Shown here in pieces: positions 8,306-18,135 of a DNA stretch of 57,104 bases (its first letter is position 1; each line of letters starts with the position of its first letter). This stretch comes from an uncultured Christensenella sp. (lineage in GTDB: Bacteria > Bacillota > Clostridia > Christensenellales > Pumilibacteraceae). Location of the stretch: positions 1 through 57,104 of the forward strand of contig CAJTNI010000013.1 of the NCBI GenBank assembly GCA_910577945.1, given 5' to 3'. Made by a program: the position numbers and the translations under genes. Under the pieces are notes generated by a model. It searched no databases, was not told the origin of the DNA, and saw nothing but the letters and a program-made list of their open reading frames with translations.

Positions 8306-8893
8306 ATGGCAACACAGCCCTCGCAACCGAAGCGAACAATGGTCGAAGCGGCAATGGTCGCGAAGCTGTTCAATTTGACGGTTCGGCGCATTCAGCAACT
8401 CACGCAGGACGGGATTCTGACGACCGAGCTCGTCGATAAAAAACGCCGCTACGATCTACTTCTGACGGTTCAAAAATACATTGCTTATCTGCAGGAAAAG
8501 GTCGCCAAAAAAGGCGAAAGCAAGGCAGACGCCGAAAACGAGAGCCGCAAAATCAAAGCCGACGCCGACTATCGCGCTACGAAGGCAGAGCTCGCCGATA
8601 TGGAACTCAAAGAACTCCGCGGCGAGATGCATCGCAGCGAGGACGTCGAAGCTATGACGACGGATCTCGTGTTTACCATCCGCAGCATGATGCTCGCGCT
8701 TCCCGGTCGGCTCGCGATCGACCTCGCAAAAATCACAAAGCCCGCGGAAATATCTGAAAGGATCAAGCAGGAAGTTTATGCGATCCTGCTGGAGCTCTCG
8801 AACTACAAGTATGACGCCGCCGCGTATAAGAAGCGCGTCCGCGACCGTCAGGGCTGGAGCGAACTCCTGAAAGATGACGACGACACAGGCTGA
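8306..8893 (+). CDS. Terminase small subunit
   Basis: 195 residues; AAAAAGGAGG precedes the ATG. The N-terminus (VAKLFNLTVRRIQQLTQDGIL) is a winged helix-turn-helix like lambda Nu1, followed by a long charged coiled coil and a helical C-terminus. It recognises the phage packaging site and brings DNA to the large subunit. It overlaps the large-subunit gene by 20 bases, which supports the pairing. Confidence 0.8.
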   Translation: MATQPSQPKRTMVEAAMVAKLFNLTVRRIQQLTQDGILTTELVDKKRRYDLLLTVQKYIAYLQEKVAKKGESKADAENESRKIKADADYRATKAELADMELKELRGEMHRSEDVEAMTTDLVFTIRSMMLALPGRLAIDLAKITKPAEISERIKQEVYAILLELSNYKYDAAAYKKRVRDRQGWSELLKDDDDTG

Positions 8894-10769
8894 GGCGCGT
8901 CTCAATAAAGCGATCGCGCCCGCCGTCCGTAATTTTGCACCGCCTGACGACCTAACCGTTTCACAATGGGCAGACCGACACCGTCGGCTATCGCCCGAAA
9001 CTTCAGCCGAGGCTGGCCCGTGGAGAACCGCACGGACGCCATACCTCAAAGAGCCGATGGATGCGTTCAACGATCCGAAAGTTACGAACATAGTCATGGT
9101 CGCGGCTTCGCAGGTCGGCAAATCTGAATTTTTGCTAAACTGCATCGGTTACGTCATCGATCAAGATCCAGCGTCCGCCATGTATATACAGCCGACGCTG
9201 GACGATGCCCGAAAATTCTCACGTCATAGAATCGCGCCGATGATTCGAGACAGCAAACCGTTACGGTCGAAAGTTTCGGACGTTAAAACGAGAGACAGCG
9301 GCAACACGCTCCTGCAGAAAGCGTTCCCCGGTGGTATGCTTACGCTTACCGGCTCGAACACCGCGTCCGCACTTGCGTCGACGCCTGTTCGTTACATATT
9401 CGGCGATGAACGAGACCGCTGGGCTTTAAGCGCGGGCACGGAAGGCGATCCGTGGGAACTTGCCAAAGCCCGCCAGACCACATTCTACAACAAGAAAGCC
9501 GTCGAAGTTTCGACGCCAACGATCAAAGGAAGCAGCAATATCGAAGCGGCGTATGAACGCGGCACCCAAGAGCGCTGGTGCATAAAATGTCCCCATTGCG
9601 GAGAGTGGCACGACATAATTTTCGATAATATCAGATTTTTACCCGAAGAGAAAAAAATCGGCAATAAAATCACATACACGGTTAGCTCGATATTCTGGGT
9701 GTGCCCTTCGTGCGGGGCTATAAGCACCGAGGACGAAGTCCGCAATCAGCCCGCGAAATGGATCGCGCAAAACCCCGATGCATACAAGAAAGGCATCCGC
9801 TCGTTCTGGTTGAATGCTTTTTCGTCGCCGTGGGTAACGTGGGAGACTATCGTGCTTCGCTTTCTCGAGGCTCGCAACGATCCCGAAAAGCTGAAAGTTG
9901 TTTATAATACACTACTCGGTAAGCTCTGGGAAGAACGCGGCGAAATCGAGAACGAGGACGAAGTGATGGCGCGGCGCGAAGAATACAAAGCCGAACTGCC
10001 CGACGGTGTGCTCGCGCTCACTTGCGGCGTCGATACGCAGGACAATCGTCTCGAATACGAAGTTGTCGGTTACGGGCACTATGGCGAGGACTGGGGCATT
10101 ACGAAGGGCGTTATTATGGGGCGCCCCGACAATGAGGAAGTCTGGGAACGGCTGGACGATGTTGTCGATCACGTCTATCGTTTTGCAAACGGTAAAGGAC
10201 TCCGAATCAGCTGCACCTTCGTCGATTCAGGCGGGCACTATACACAGGAAGTCTATGCGGCTTGCCGCAAACGTCTCGCGAAGCACGTCTTTGCTATAAA
10301 AGGCAAAGGCGGGCCCGATATTCCGTATGTCGGGATCCCGTCGCGCGTTCCGTTGAAAGACAACAAAAAGATCTTTTGCTGGCTCTATACGCTCGGCGTC
10401 GACGCGGGCAAAGCAAAGATTATGAAGAAGCTGACGACGCAAACGCCGGGACGGAACTATTCGCACTTTCCGCTCGGCGATCGCGGATACGATTCGACTT
10501 ACTTCTCAGGGCTTCTATCGGAGCGGCTCGTTCTGACGCGCACACGCCGCGGCAATCAATGGGTATGGGAAAAGATCCCCGGACACGAACGCAACGAACC
10601 GCTCGACTGTCGCAACTATGCGAACGCGGCGTTCAGGCTCGCCAATCCGGATTTGACCGCGATCGAGAACCGTCTGAAAGGCATCCAAGAAAAACCCGCC
10701 GCGCCTGCGGCAAAAAAGAAACCCGCACATCCGAAAAATAAACATCTCGGAAGCGGCGACGACTGGTAA
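8874..10769 (+). CDS. Terminase large subunit, GpA family
   Basis: 631 residues. Walker A-like AASQVGKSEF (about residues 77-86), the following YIQPTLDDARKFSR and FGDERDRW segment, a CxxC pair region (CIKCPHCGEWHD, CPSCGAIS) and the C-terminal nuclease part (DTQDNRLEYEVVGYG) match the lambda GpA type. It cuts concatemeric DNA and drives it into the prohead with ATP. The GpA type implies cohesive-end (cos) packaging. Length is normal for the family. Confidence 0.93.
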   Translation: MTTTQAEARLNKAIAPAVRNFAPPDDLTVSQWADRHRRLSPETSAEAGPWRTARTPYLKEPMDAFNDPKVTNIVMVAASQVGKSEFLLNCIGYVIDQDPASAMYIQPTLDDARKFSRHRIAPMIRDSKPLRSKVSDVKTRDSGNTLLQKAFPGGMLTLTGSNTASALASTPVRYIFGDERDRWALSAGTEGDPWELAKARQTTFYNKKAVEVSTPTIKGSSNIEAAYERGTQERWCIKCPHCGEWHDIIFDNIRFLPEEKKIGNKITYTVSSIFWVCPSCGAISTEDEVRNQPAKWIAQNPDAYKKGIRSFWLNAFSSPWVTWETIVLRFLEARNDPEKLKVVYNTLLGKLWEERGEIENEDEVMARREEYKAELPDGVLALTCGVDTQDNRLEYEVVGYGHYGEDWGITKGVIMGRPDNEEVWERLDDVVDHVYRFANGKGLRISCTFVDSGGHYTQEVYAACRKRLAKHVFAIKGKGGPDIPYVGIPSRVPLKDNKKIFCWLYTLGVDAGKAKIMKKLTTQTPGRNYSHFPLGDRGYDSTYFSGLLSERLVLTRTRRGNQWVWEKIPGHERNEPLDCRNYANAAFRLANPDLTAIENRLKGIQEKPAAPAAKKKPAHPKNKHLGSGDDW

Positions 10770-10780
10770 AAGGAGGCAGT

Positions 10781-11041
10781 ATGAATAAAGCCGAAATTGA
10801 AAAAAAGATCACGGAAAAGCGTGAGCGACTGGCTTGCTATCTTGCCCGCGAAAAGGAAATGCTTTGCGGCGGAGTCCAAAGCTACGGCGTCGGAACGCGT
10901 AACCTTGCGCGGTACAACACCGACCTGAGCACGGTCAGGAAAGCAATCAAAGAGCTCGAGGACGAAATCAAAGAGCTCGAAGCGATGATCACAAAACAAA
11001 AGCCCCGCCGAGCGGTCGGCGTGGTTCCGCGGGACTGGTAA
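10781..11041 (+). CDS. gpW-like/DUF6148 head-tail connector protein
   Basis: 86 residues, helical, with a long charged coiled coil and the typical end VGVVPRDW. Small proteins of this type lie between terminase and portal in lambda-like genomes, where gpW helps join head and tail. AAAGGAGG precedes the start. Confidence 0.65.
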   Translation: MNKAEIEKKITEKRERLACYLAREKEMLCGGVQSYGVGTRNLARYNTDLSTVRKAIKELEDEIKELEAMITKQKPRRAVGVVPRDW

Positions 11042-11050
11042 GGAGACGAT

Positions 11051-12700
11051 ATGAACAAATCAGACGACAAAAGGCTCGCCCCTTTCGGCGCGAGACCGCG
11101 TCGACCTACTAACAAAGGTTACGGCGACGCGGGCGCCAGTTATTCCAAAAAAGCCCTGAAGGGCTTCCTCGCGTCGAGCGGATCGGCGCACGAAGATATT
11201 GACGCGAACAATCGAACGCTTCGACAGCGGGCTCGTATGCTCTATATGGCGGCGCCGCTCGCGACGTCGGCGATCAAGACGAATCGCACGAATGTCATCG
11301 GCTGCGGCTTGCAACTCAAAAGCAGGATCAACAGGGAGCGGCTCGGGCTTTCTGCAGATCAAGCGAAAAACTGGCAAAAACGAACCGAGGAAGAGTTCGA
11401 GCTCTGGGCGGCGAGTAAGGTCAACTGCGACGCGATCGGGATCAATAATTTTTACACAGCGCAACAGCTCGCGTTCTCTTCCCAGCTTCTCTCCGGCGAT
11501 GTCATTGTATTGTTACAGCATGAAGAACCGACGTCGCTCAACCCCTACGGCTTGCGTTTCCATATAATCGAAGCGGATCGGCTTTCTACGCCCATTGATA
11601 CGGTCGCGGGATCTTCGGCTTTCAATTATCTGACGCAGGGCACGACGAAAGACGGCAACATGATTTACGACGGCGTCGAAACCGACAAGAACGGAAAAAT
11701 CGTCGCTTACCATATACGCAACACTTACCCCTTCGAGCAAACGACGAAAGAGACGAAGTGGGTGCGCGTCGTGGCATACGGCGAAGAGACAGGACTTCCG
11801 AACGTGCTCCACATTATGCAGGCGGAACGCCCCGAGCAATATCGCGGCGTAACCTATCTGGCACAGGTTATCGAGCCGCTTCTGCAACTGCGGCGCTATA
11901 CCGACAGCGAACTTACGGCGGCGGTCGTCGAGAGCTTTTTCACGGCGTTTATAAAAACTGAGTCCGATCCGAGCGCGTTCCCGTTTAATGAGGTCGGCGA
12001 TGGAGAGGTTCAGGACGGTACGACAGGTGAGAGCGAGCAGGGAATCAGCACGGACGAAAACGAATACGAAATGGGCCCCGGTCAGATCAACGTAATGAAG
12101 CCCGGCGAGGATGTCGTATTCGGCGATCCCAAACGCCCCGCGGGCGGCTTTGATGCATTCGTTCAGGCTATCTGCAAGCAGGTCGGTGCGGCTTTGGAAA
12201 TACCTGCCGATCTTCTTCTTAAGGCGTTCAATGCGTCGTACAGCGCCAGCCGCGCGGCACTTTTGGAAGCGTGGAAAGCGTTCAAAATGTGGCGCGAATG
12301 GTTCGTTGACGACTTCTGCCGCCCGCTTTACGAGGTGTGGCTTTCCGAAGCGGTCGCCCGCGGGCGTATTCTCGCGCCCGGCTTCTTCTTCGATCCCGCT
12401 ATCAGAGCCGCGTGGCTCGGTTCCGAATGGATCGGCCCGTCGCAGGGACAGCTCGATCCCGTCAAAGAGATCCAAGCCGAAGCCCTTGCCTGCGAGAATG
12501 GATTCAGCACACGCGAACAGTCGACCGTCAAACTTAACGGCGGCAGTTACGAGGGCAACGTCGAGCAGCTTGCCGACGAAAACGCTCAACTTTCAAAGAC
12601 AAAAGGAAAAAGCGAGCAGGGCGATTCACTCGATGCGCTTGCCGCGGCGCTTATTCCTAAAATCTTAAACCAAATCAAACAAGGAGGAGATCCTACATGA
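11051..12700 (+). CDS. Portal protein, lambda family
   Basis: 549 residues. The conserved region from NRTLRQRARMLYMAAPLA through AIKTNRTNVIGCGLQ and FHIIEADRL, and the later ASYSASRAALLEAWKAF, identify a lambda gpB-type portal. It forms the twelve-subunit ring at one head vertex through which DNA passes. Starts after AAGGAGACG; overlaps the protease gene by 4 bases. Confidence 0.93.
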   Translation: MNKSDDKRLAPFGARPRRPTNKGYGDAGASYSKKALKGFLASSGSAHEDIDANNRTLRQRARMLYMAAPLATSAIKTNRTNVIGCGLQLKSRINRERLGLSADQAKNWQKRTEEEFELWAASKVNCDAIGINNFYTAQQLAFSSQLLSGDVIVLLQHEEPTSLNPYGLRFHIIEADRLSTPIDTVAGSSAFNYLTQGTTKDGNMIYDGVETDKNGKIVAYHIRNTYPFEQTTKETKWVRVVAYGEETGLPNVLHIMQAERPEQYRGVTYLAQVIEPLLQLRRYTDSELTAAVVESFFTAFIKTESDPSAFPFNEVGDGEVQDGTTGESEQGISTDENEYEMGPGQINVMKPGEDVVFGDPKRPAGGFDAFVQAICKQVGAALEIPADLLLKAFNASYSASRAALLEAWKAFKMWREWFVDDFCRPLYEVWLSEAVARGRILAPGFFFDPAIRAAWLGSEWIGPSQGQLDPVKEIQAEALACENGFSTREQSTVKLNGGSYEGNVEQLADENAQLSKTKGKSEQGDSLDALAAALIPKILNQIKQGGDPT

Positions 12701-13905
12701 AGAACAGGATCAAATTGACAAACGGCCCGAACCCCGCCTCCGCGCGGAAATGCTGGAACGTAATCACGGGCGCGGGAAGCGACTCGGCAGAGATCACGCT
12801 TTACGGCGACGTGTGCAGTCAGCAACCGACGGACTGGTGGACGGGCGAACCCGCTCCCGGCTTATACATAACGCCCGAGGGCTTCCTCGACGATCTCGCG
12901 CAAATCAAAGACAAGTCGGAAATCGTCGTGAAAATTAACAGCGGCGGCGGCGATCTATACACCGGCATCGCCATCCACAACGCGCTCAAATCGCTAAAAG
13001 GACACAAGACGGTCATCATCGAAGGGCTTGCGGCAAGCGCCGCCAGCGTGATCGCTTGCGCCGGCGACGAAGTTCAGGTTCACGCCGGAAGTATGATCAT
13101 GATCCACGGCGCCGCCGTTTGCGTGGTCGACTTTATGACCGCCGAGGACGTCAAGAAAATCGCAAAAAATCTCGAGGCGGCAAACAGCGCAATCGCGCAG
13201 ATCTACCACGAAAAGACGGGGCTCGAAATCGAATCCCTCCGCTCTATGATGAAAGCGGAAACGTGGATGGTCGGCAAGGATGCCGTCGACAAGAAATTCG
13301 CGGATACTTTGCTTTCGGACGCGGGCCCGAGTATGAGCCTGAGCGCAGACAAGAAGGTGCTTCTCGTTGCGGGCGTTCGCCACGACGTGAAAGCCTTCCA
13401 CAACATACCGGGGACGATCCCGGTCAAACCCGATGCTTCTGCCGAATCGGCAGCAGTAAATAAAAAAGAGCCGCCCGTCAGCGGCAAAGGAGAAACAACC
13501 ATGACGGAAAAAGAACTCAGGGCACAGTTCCCGGACATCATTGCCGCTATTGAGACGGCGGCGACCGAGAAAGCCCGCACGGACGCGGTAAACGGAGAGC
13601 GCGCCAGATTGAAAGCGATCGAAGAGATCGAGTCGCAAATCGGCGATCCTGCGCTTATCGCAGACGCCAAATACGGCGCGAATGCTTGCACCGCGGAACA
13701 GCTCGCACTCAAAGCTATGCAGGCACAGGCAAAACTGGGCGCGGCGCACCTTACCGCGCTCGCATCCGACGGGGAGAAATCGGGCGTGAAAGACGTCTCG
13801 GGAAACCCTAACGGCGGCAACGGCGACACCGGAAGCGACGACGCTGCGGAGCTTAAGGGAATCGTTGACGCTTACAAATCTCAAACGGGAGGATCCAGAA
13901 GATGA
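12697..13905 (+). CDS. ClpP-like head maturation protease with C-terminal scaffold
   Basis: 402 residues. Residues about 30-210 are a ClpP/S14-type domain: VKINSGGGDLYTGIAIHNAL, the nucleophile serine in GLAASAASVIA (about Ser114) and the histidine in MIMIHGAA (about His137). The remaining 190 residues are charged and helical, like a scaffolding domain. It would cleave scaffold and head proteins during assembly, as lambda gpC does. An internal ATG at 13501, preceded by AAAGGAG, could give a separate scaffold product of about 135 residues, as with lambda gpNu3. Confidence 0.88.
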   Translation: MKNRIKLTNGPNPASARKCWNVITGAGSDSAEITLYGDVCSQQPTDWWTGEPAPGLYITPEGFLDDLAQIKDKSEIVVKINSGGGDLYTGIAIHNALKSLKGHKTVIIEGLAASAASVIACAGDEVQVHAGSMIMIHGAAVCVVDFMTAEDVKKIAKNLEAANSAIAQIYHEKTGLEIESLRSMMKAETWMVGKDAVDKKFADTLLSDAGPSMSLSADKKVLLVAGVRHDVKAFHNIPGTIPVKPDASAESAAVNKKEPPVSGKGETTMTEKELRAQFPDIIAAIETAATEKARTDAVNGERARLKAIEEIESQIGDPALIADAKYGANACTAEQLALKAMQAQAKLGAAHLTALASDGEKSGVKDVSGNPNGGNGDTGSDDAAELKGIVDAYKSQTGGSRR

Positions 13906-14315
13906 CGAAACTCAATGAAAACGTCGGCTCGGTTGAATACGACGAGCTGATCAACAGCGCGGAACCCAAAGCGGACGTGTTCAACGTAACGCTCAGAGCT
14001 CAGGCGGCGGAAACGATATTGAAGCGCGGCACCGTGCTCGCTCTTTCGGACGCCGACAACAAGGTTGTCGTGCTCGGCACGTCCGCGAAAACCTTCGGAG
14101 AAGGCGCCAGCACCAAGACGGAAAACCTGACCGCGAACTGCATCCTTTCCGACGATGTAACCGTCGGCACGAAAGACTGCATCGTGGTCGCTTATCGCAC
14201 CGGACACTTTAATCGCAACAAACTCATCGTTGCGGAAGGTTACACCCTCGCGCACTCGGACGAAGAAGAACTTCGCAAAGTCGGCATTCTTCTCGATACG
14301 GCGCTCAACGCATAA
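13902..14315 (+). CDS. Head decoration protein (gpD family)
   Basis: 137 residues with AAETILKRGTVLAL and the final EELRKVGILL, typical of lambda gpD-type decoration proteins that cap trimer positions on the expanded head. It starts inside the end of the protease gene and is followed by the capsid gene, the expected order. Confidence 0.85.
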   Translation: MTKLNENVGSVEYDELINSAEPKADVFNVTLRAQAAETILKRGTVLALSDADNKVVVLGTSAKTFGEGASTKTENLTANCILSDDVTVGTKDCIVVAYRTGHFNRNKLIVAEGYTLAHSDEEELRKVGILLDTALNA

Positions 14316-14330
14316 AAAGGAGACAAAATC

Positions 14331-15407
14331 ATGTTAGACATTTTCAAAACGCATACCATGCTCCTGCTCGTTAAGGAGCTCAACCCTCTGCACACCTTCC
14401 TTCGCGATCGTTACTTCCCGACGAACGAATCGACGGATCTGTTCGCAACGGACGACGTGCTCGTGCAATATCGCAGCGGAAGCAAAAAACTCGCGCCTTT
14501 CGTTGCTCCCCGCAAAGGCGGCGTCGCCGTATTGCGTAAAGGTCATCACATGGAACGCTACACGCCGCCCTATATCGCGCCCAAGCGCACCATGACGATC
14601 GACGACCTTAACAAGCGCGGCTTCGGCGAGGCGCTCTATACGAAGCTGACGCCCGCTCAGCGTCAGGCAACGCTTATGATGCAGGACTTCGAGGATCTCG
14701 ACGAAATGATCAGTCGCCGCGAAGAAGCTATGGCGGCGGAAACGCTGCTGACGAACGGCTGTGTCATGAAGCACATCACCGACGATCCCGGCAAGACCGA
14801 AGAAAAAGAGATCCGTTTTTACGACGGAGAAACCAACCCCGCACAGTACACGCCCGCAACGGACTGGAACGCGGCGGGAGCCACAATTCTCGAAGATATC
14901 GCCGTTGTCTGCGGCGATCTGGCGGCGAAAGGACTGCCTGCGACGGATCTCATCGTTGCGCCCGACGTCGGCTCGACTATTTTGCACGATGCCGAGATCC
15001 AAAAACTTCTCGACAATCGGAACATAAATATCGGCGGCGTGGATCCCGAGAAACTTCCCAACGGCGCGACGAAAATCGCGCGCCTGAATTGCAACGGACA
15101 CGTCGTGGATGTTCTTCAGTATAGCGACACCTACACGAACGACGACGATGAAAACGTCAGCTTCATTCCCGCAGGCAAGGCGATCCTTACCGCGCCCGGA
15201 TGCGGTCGTACTCTTTACGGCGCCGTTTCGCAGGTTGAGCAGGAAGATAACCTGTTCCATACCTACACGGGGAAAAGAATCCCGAAATTCGTCGGCAGCG
15301 CGGGAAGCAACACGCGCGAACTTTATCTCACGTCGTGCCCTCTCTGCATTCCCAACAACAAGGACGCGTGGATCGTAATCAATGCGATCAACCCGAGCAA
15401 AGATTAA
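14331..15407 (+). CDS. Major capsid protein (gpE family)
   Basis: 358 residues. The N-terminal LLVKELNPLHTFLRDRYFP, the central RKGHHMERYTPPYIAPKR and the late TGKRIPKFVG segment match the lambda gpE coat family (HK97-like fold). AAAGGAGAC precedes the start. Normal length. Confidence 0.92.
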   Translation: MLDIFKTHTMLLLVKELNPLHTFLRDRYFPTNESTDLFATDDVLVQYRSGSKKLAPFVAPRKGGVAVLRKGHHMERYTPPYIAPKRTMTIDDLNKRGFGEALYTKLTPAQRQATLMMQDFEDLDEMISRREEAMAAETLLTNGCVMKHITDDPGKTEEKEIRFYDGETNPAQYTPATDWNAAGATILEDIAVVCGDLAAKGLPATDLIVAPDVGSTILHDAEIQKLLDNRNINIGGVDPEKLPNGATKIARLNCNGHVVDVLQYSDTYTNDDDENVSFIPAGKAILTAPGCGRTLYGAVSQVEQEDNLFHTYTGKRIPKFVGSAGSNTRELYLTSCPLCIPNNKDAWIVINAINPSKD

Positions 15408-15417
15408 GGAGGGCGGT

Positions 15418-15786
15418 ATGGTCAAGATTATCAAAGGTACTTACGGACGCCGTAAGGGCTCCGTCATCGTCCCCGTTCGCGCAGGCGAAACCGTGGAACT
15501 TACCGACGAACAGGAAGCCCGTCTCGTTAAGCTGGGCGTCGCGGAATATGTAAACGATTCCGACGGTGCGCCCGCGCCTTCGTCGAGCGACGAAACCGAC
15601 GAACAGGAAGCTCCCGAGCTTCCCGAATACAACGACAAAATGAAGCTCCCCGAGCTTAAAGAAATCGCCGAAAAATACGGCGTCGATGCTTCCGCAATGA
15701 CGACCAAAAAGGAAATTATTGCCGCGATTGATGCCGCAAGGGAAGAACTTCCCACCGTCGGCGGTGCGGGCGATGTCGTCGACTGA
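15418..15786 (+). CDS. Small head-region protein with Rho-N/SAP-like end
   Basis: 122 residues from ATG 15418 (after AAGGAGGGCGGT). A short beta-rich N-terminus resembling KOW/SH3 (GRRKGSVIVPVRAG) is joined by an acidic linker to a C-terminal helix-extended-loop-helix (KLPELKEIAEKYGVD). Similar proteins lie after the capsid gene in many lambda-like phages. Role unknown. Confidence 0.55.
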   Translation: MVKIIKGTYGRRKGSVIVPVRAGETVELTDEQEARLVKLGVAEYVNDSDGAPAPSSSDETDEQEAPELPEYNDKMKLPELKEIAEKYGVDASAMTTKKEIIAAIDAAREELPTVGGAGDVVD

Positions 15787-16093
15787 CTTTAAGGAATTGC
15801 TCAAAGCCGACCGCGATGTGTTCCTGAATCTCGGCGAGTTCGGAGAACAGCACACCGTTGAAGGCAAAGAAATCGCCGCTGTTTTGGATGAAGCCGTTCT
15901 GGCAGATTCCAAAACGGCGGAAGATCTCGGGCTTACGCGCGGCGACCTCGTTCTATTTGCGAAATGCGAAGATCTTCCCGCTCAACGCACGGCAGGCGAA
16001 AGCCTGAACGTGGACGGGCGGGACTATCTCATCGCTTCGTGGCGCGACGACTACGGAATAGCGAAAATTTTCATATTCCAAAATCTCGGTTAA
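15773..16093 (+). CDS. Probable head-tail joining protein
   Basis: 106 residues. The start ATG at 15773 overlaps the previous gene by 14 bases. Mostly beta, with an RRGDL-like LTRGDLVLFAK segment and C-terminal DGRDYLIASWRDDYGIAKIF, like the small head-completion proteins (lambda FII-like position). Assigned mainly from position. Confidence 0.5.
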   Translation: MSSTDFKELLKADRDVFLNLGEFGEQHTVEGKEIAAVLDEAVLADSKTAEDLGLTRGDLVLFAKCEDLPAQRTAGESLNVDGRDYLIASWRDDYGIAKIFIFQNLG

Positions 16094-16104
16094 GGAGGCA
16101 AGCT

Positions 16105-16659
16105 ATGACCATCGTTCAAAGTCTGGAGAAGATAACCGACTGGCTCCAAACCAACGTGTGCGACAAAATCAAGCTCAAAGCCCCGCACGACGAGGACGTC
16201 AAAATATACGAAGAAGTCAACCCCGTGGCTCACACGCTCTTTCAACCCGGCAAAAGCAAAGCCCCGCCCCAAACAAAATACCAGATCCCGTCGGTCGTCG
16301 TACAGCTTATCGACGGCGCCGACGATATGGTTAAATCGAACACGCGGATGAAGATCCAGCTCAGCTTTATGGTATGGAACCCCGGAAAGCACCCGCAGGA
16401 AGGCGCAAAAGAATTTACGCGAAACGCCGACGGCTGGAAAGATGTCTGGAACTTCGTCGATCATGCGCTTCAGACAATCGAAAACGCCGAATATTTTGAC
16501 GATGCGCTTCGCGTCGTCAAAGAGCTCGGCATCACTTTCGGGCAATTCCAACAAGATGACGCGCTGGTCGACCTTTACCCCTACTGGGGAGCGTGGGCGA
16601 TTCTAACCGTCGAAAAAGGGCTCGCCCGAACGGCGGAGTCCTATAAAAAATTTTTATAA
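16105..16659 (+). CDS. Conserved phage protein, probable tail completion/terminator
   Basis: 184 residues, starting after AAGGAGGCAAGCT. The fold looks alpha/beta, with SVVVQLIDGAD and MKIQLSFMVWNPG strands and a helical second half. Its place between the head-joining gene and the sheath gene is that of a tail terminator or completion protein. No catalytic motif is visible. Confidence 0.5.
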   Translation: MTIVQSLEKITDWLQTNVCDKIKLKAPHDEDVKIYEEVNPVAHTLFQPGKSKAPPQTKYQIPSVVVQLIDGADDMVKSNTRMKIQLSFMVWNPGKHPQEGAKEFTRNADGWKDVWNFVDHALQTIENAEYFDDALRVVKELGITFGQFQQDDALVDLYPYWGAWAILTVEKGLARTAESYKKFL

Positions 16660-16671
16660 GGAGCTAATAAC

Positions 16672-18135
16672 ATGGACAACTACAAGTATGGCGTTTACGG
16701 CAAGATCGGCGACGATATTGCGAAGAACGCTTCGGAGGCGGGCACCGCGCCGGTGTATATCGGCACCGCGCCCGTGAATTTTCTCTCCGATTATTCCGGG
16801 AAGGTAAACGTGCCGGTCAAAATCAGCAACTTGAGCGACGCCGTGAAAAAGATCGGACACTTCTCCGATTCTACGAAGTGGGCGAAATACACGCTCTGCG
16901 AAGCGGTGGCGGCTCACTTTGCGAACGCAAACGGAAATGTCGGCCCGATCTACGTTATCAACGTCCTCGATCCCGACAAGCACAAAAGCGCCGCGGCAAC
17001 GACGAAAACGCTCACTTTCACGAACCGCAAAGCAACGCTTCCCGCGCTCGACATCATTCTCGCGACGGTCGCGATCGAGGACAAAGTTCTCGGCACCGAC
17101 TACACGCTGAGCTTCGACTTCGGCACCGGTATTCTTACCATTACCGACATCAGCGAGCAGGCTATTGAAACGGCGGCACTTTCGTATTACACGGTCGATC
17201 ACGACGAAATCACGGAAACGACCGTAATCGGCGGGGAAACGACCGACGGCGAGATCACGGGTATTGCGGCGCTTAAACTGCTTTACCAGACCTGCAACGT
17301 CATCCCGACCTATCTCGCGGCGCCCGGCTGGAGCGACAAGAAAGCCGTTTACGCCGCGCTGGTCGCCGCATCGCAGAATATCAACGGACACTGGTCGGCG
17401 TTCGTTTATGCCGATCTTCCTATCGCGGCGACGAAAACCATCGCGGCGGCAAAGAAATGGAAAGACGACAACAGCTACAACTCGGGCTATTCCAAAGTAT
17501 TCTGGCCGCAGGCGAAGAACGGCGGCGACGTTTATCATCTCGCCACGCTGGCGCTCGTCGAAAAACTGCGCTGCGATCTGAAAAACGGGAACGTCCCCTT
17601 TGAGACCGACGGCAACAAGACGCTCGCGGTTACGGGGCTTTACTTCGGCGACGGCGTAAATCTCCCCGGCTTCGACAAGCAGGACGCCAACGAACTGACC
17701 GCTCACGGCATCTCGACGGCGATCTACTGGGAAGGCAACTGGAGAACGTGGGGAGATCACACGGCAGCCTATACCTTCGGCGGAAGCCACAAAGCCCGCG
17801 AGATCTTCGACGTCAACATGATTATGCTGTTCTACATCGCGAACAGCTTCCAAAAAGAATGGGGAACGACTATCGACCAGCCCATGACGACCGCGCTCCG
17901 CGATACGATTTTGAACCGCGAGCAGGAAAAGCTCGACGGGCTTGTCGCGCAGGGCGCGCTTATCGGAAGCCCGAAGGTCGAGTTCCTCGACAGCAATAAC
18001 GAAGAGAGTGAAATTCTCAACGGGAACTTCCGCTGGGACATCGCCGCAACCAACACGCCGCCGCTTAAATCGGCGACGGGAGTCGTCTGCTATACCGACG
18101 CAGGCTTCTCGACCTACTTCGGAGGTGAAGCATAA
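16672..18135 (+). CDS. Contractile tail sheath protein
   Basis: 487 residues. The start (YKYGVYGKIGDD), the AAPGWSDKKAVYAALV segment, ADLPIA, and the C-terminal GNWRTWGDHTAAY and FDVNMIMLFYIANSFQKE match P2 FI-type sheath proteins. It shows that the phage has a contractile (myovirus) tail. Around residues 105-185 there is an extra beta-rich insertion with DYTLSFDFGTGILTITD, similar to one in the gpJ homologue. AAGGAG precedes the start. Confidence 0.93.
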   Translation: MDNYKYGVYGKIGDDIAKNASEAGTAPVYIGTAPVNFLSDYSGKVNVPVKISNLSDAVKKIGHFSDSTKWAKYTLCEAVAAHFANANGNVGPIYVINVLDPDKHKSAAATTKTLTFTNRKATLPALDIILATVAIEDKVLGTDYTLSFDFGTGILTITDISEQAIETAALSYYTVDHDEITETTVIGGETTDGEITGIAALKLLYQTCNVIPTYLAAPGWSDKKAVYAALVAASQNINGHWSAFVYADLPIAATKTIAAAKKWKDDNSYNSGYSKVFWPQAKNGGDVYHLATLALVEKLRCDLKNGNVPFETDGNKTLAVTGLYFGDGVNLPGFDKQDANELTAHGISTAIYWEGNWRTWGDHTAAYTFGGSHKAREIFDVNMIMLFYIANSFQKEWGTTIDQPMTTALRDTILNREQEKLDGLVAQGALIGSPKVEFLDSNNEESEILNGNFRWDIAATNTPPLKSATGVVCYTDAGFSTYFGGEA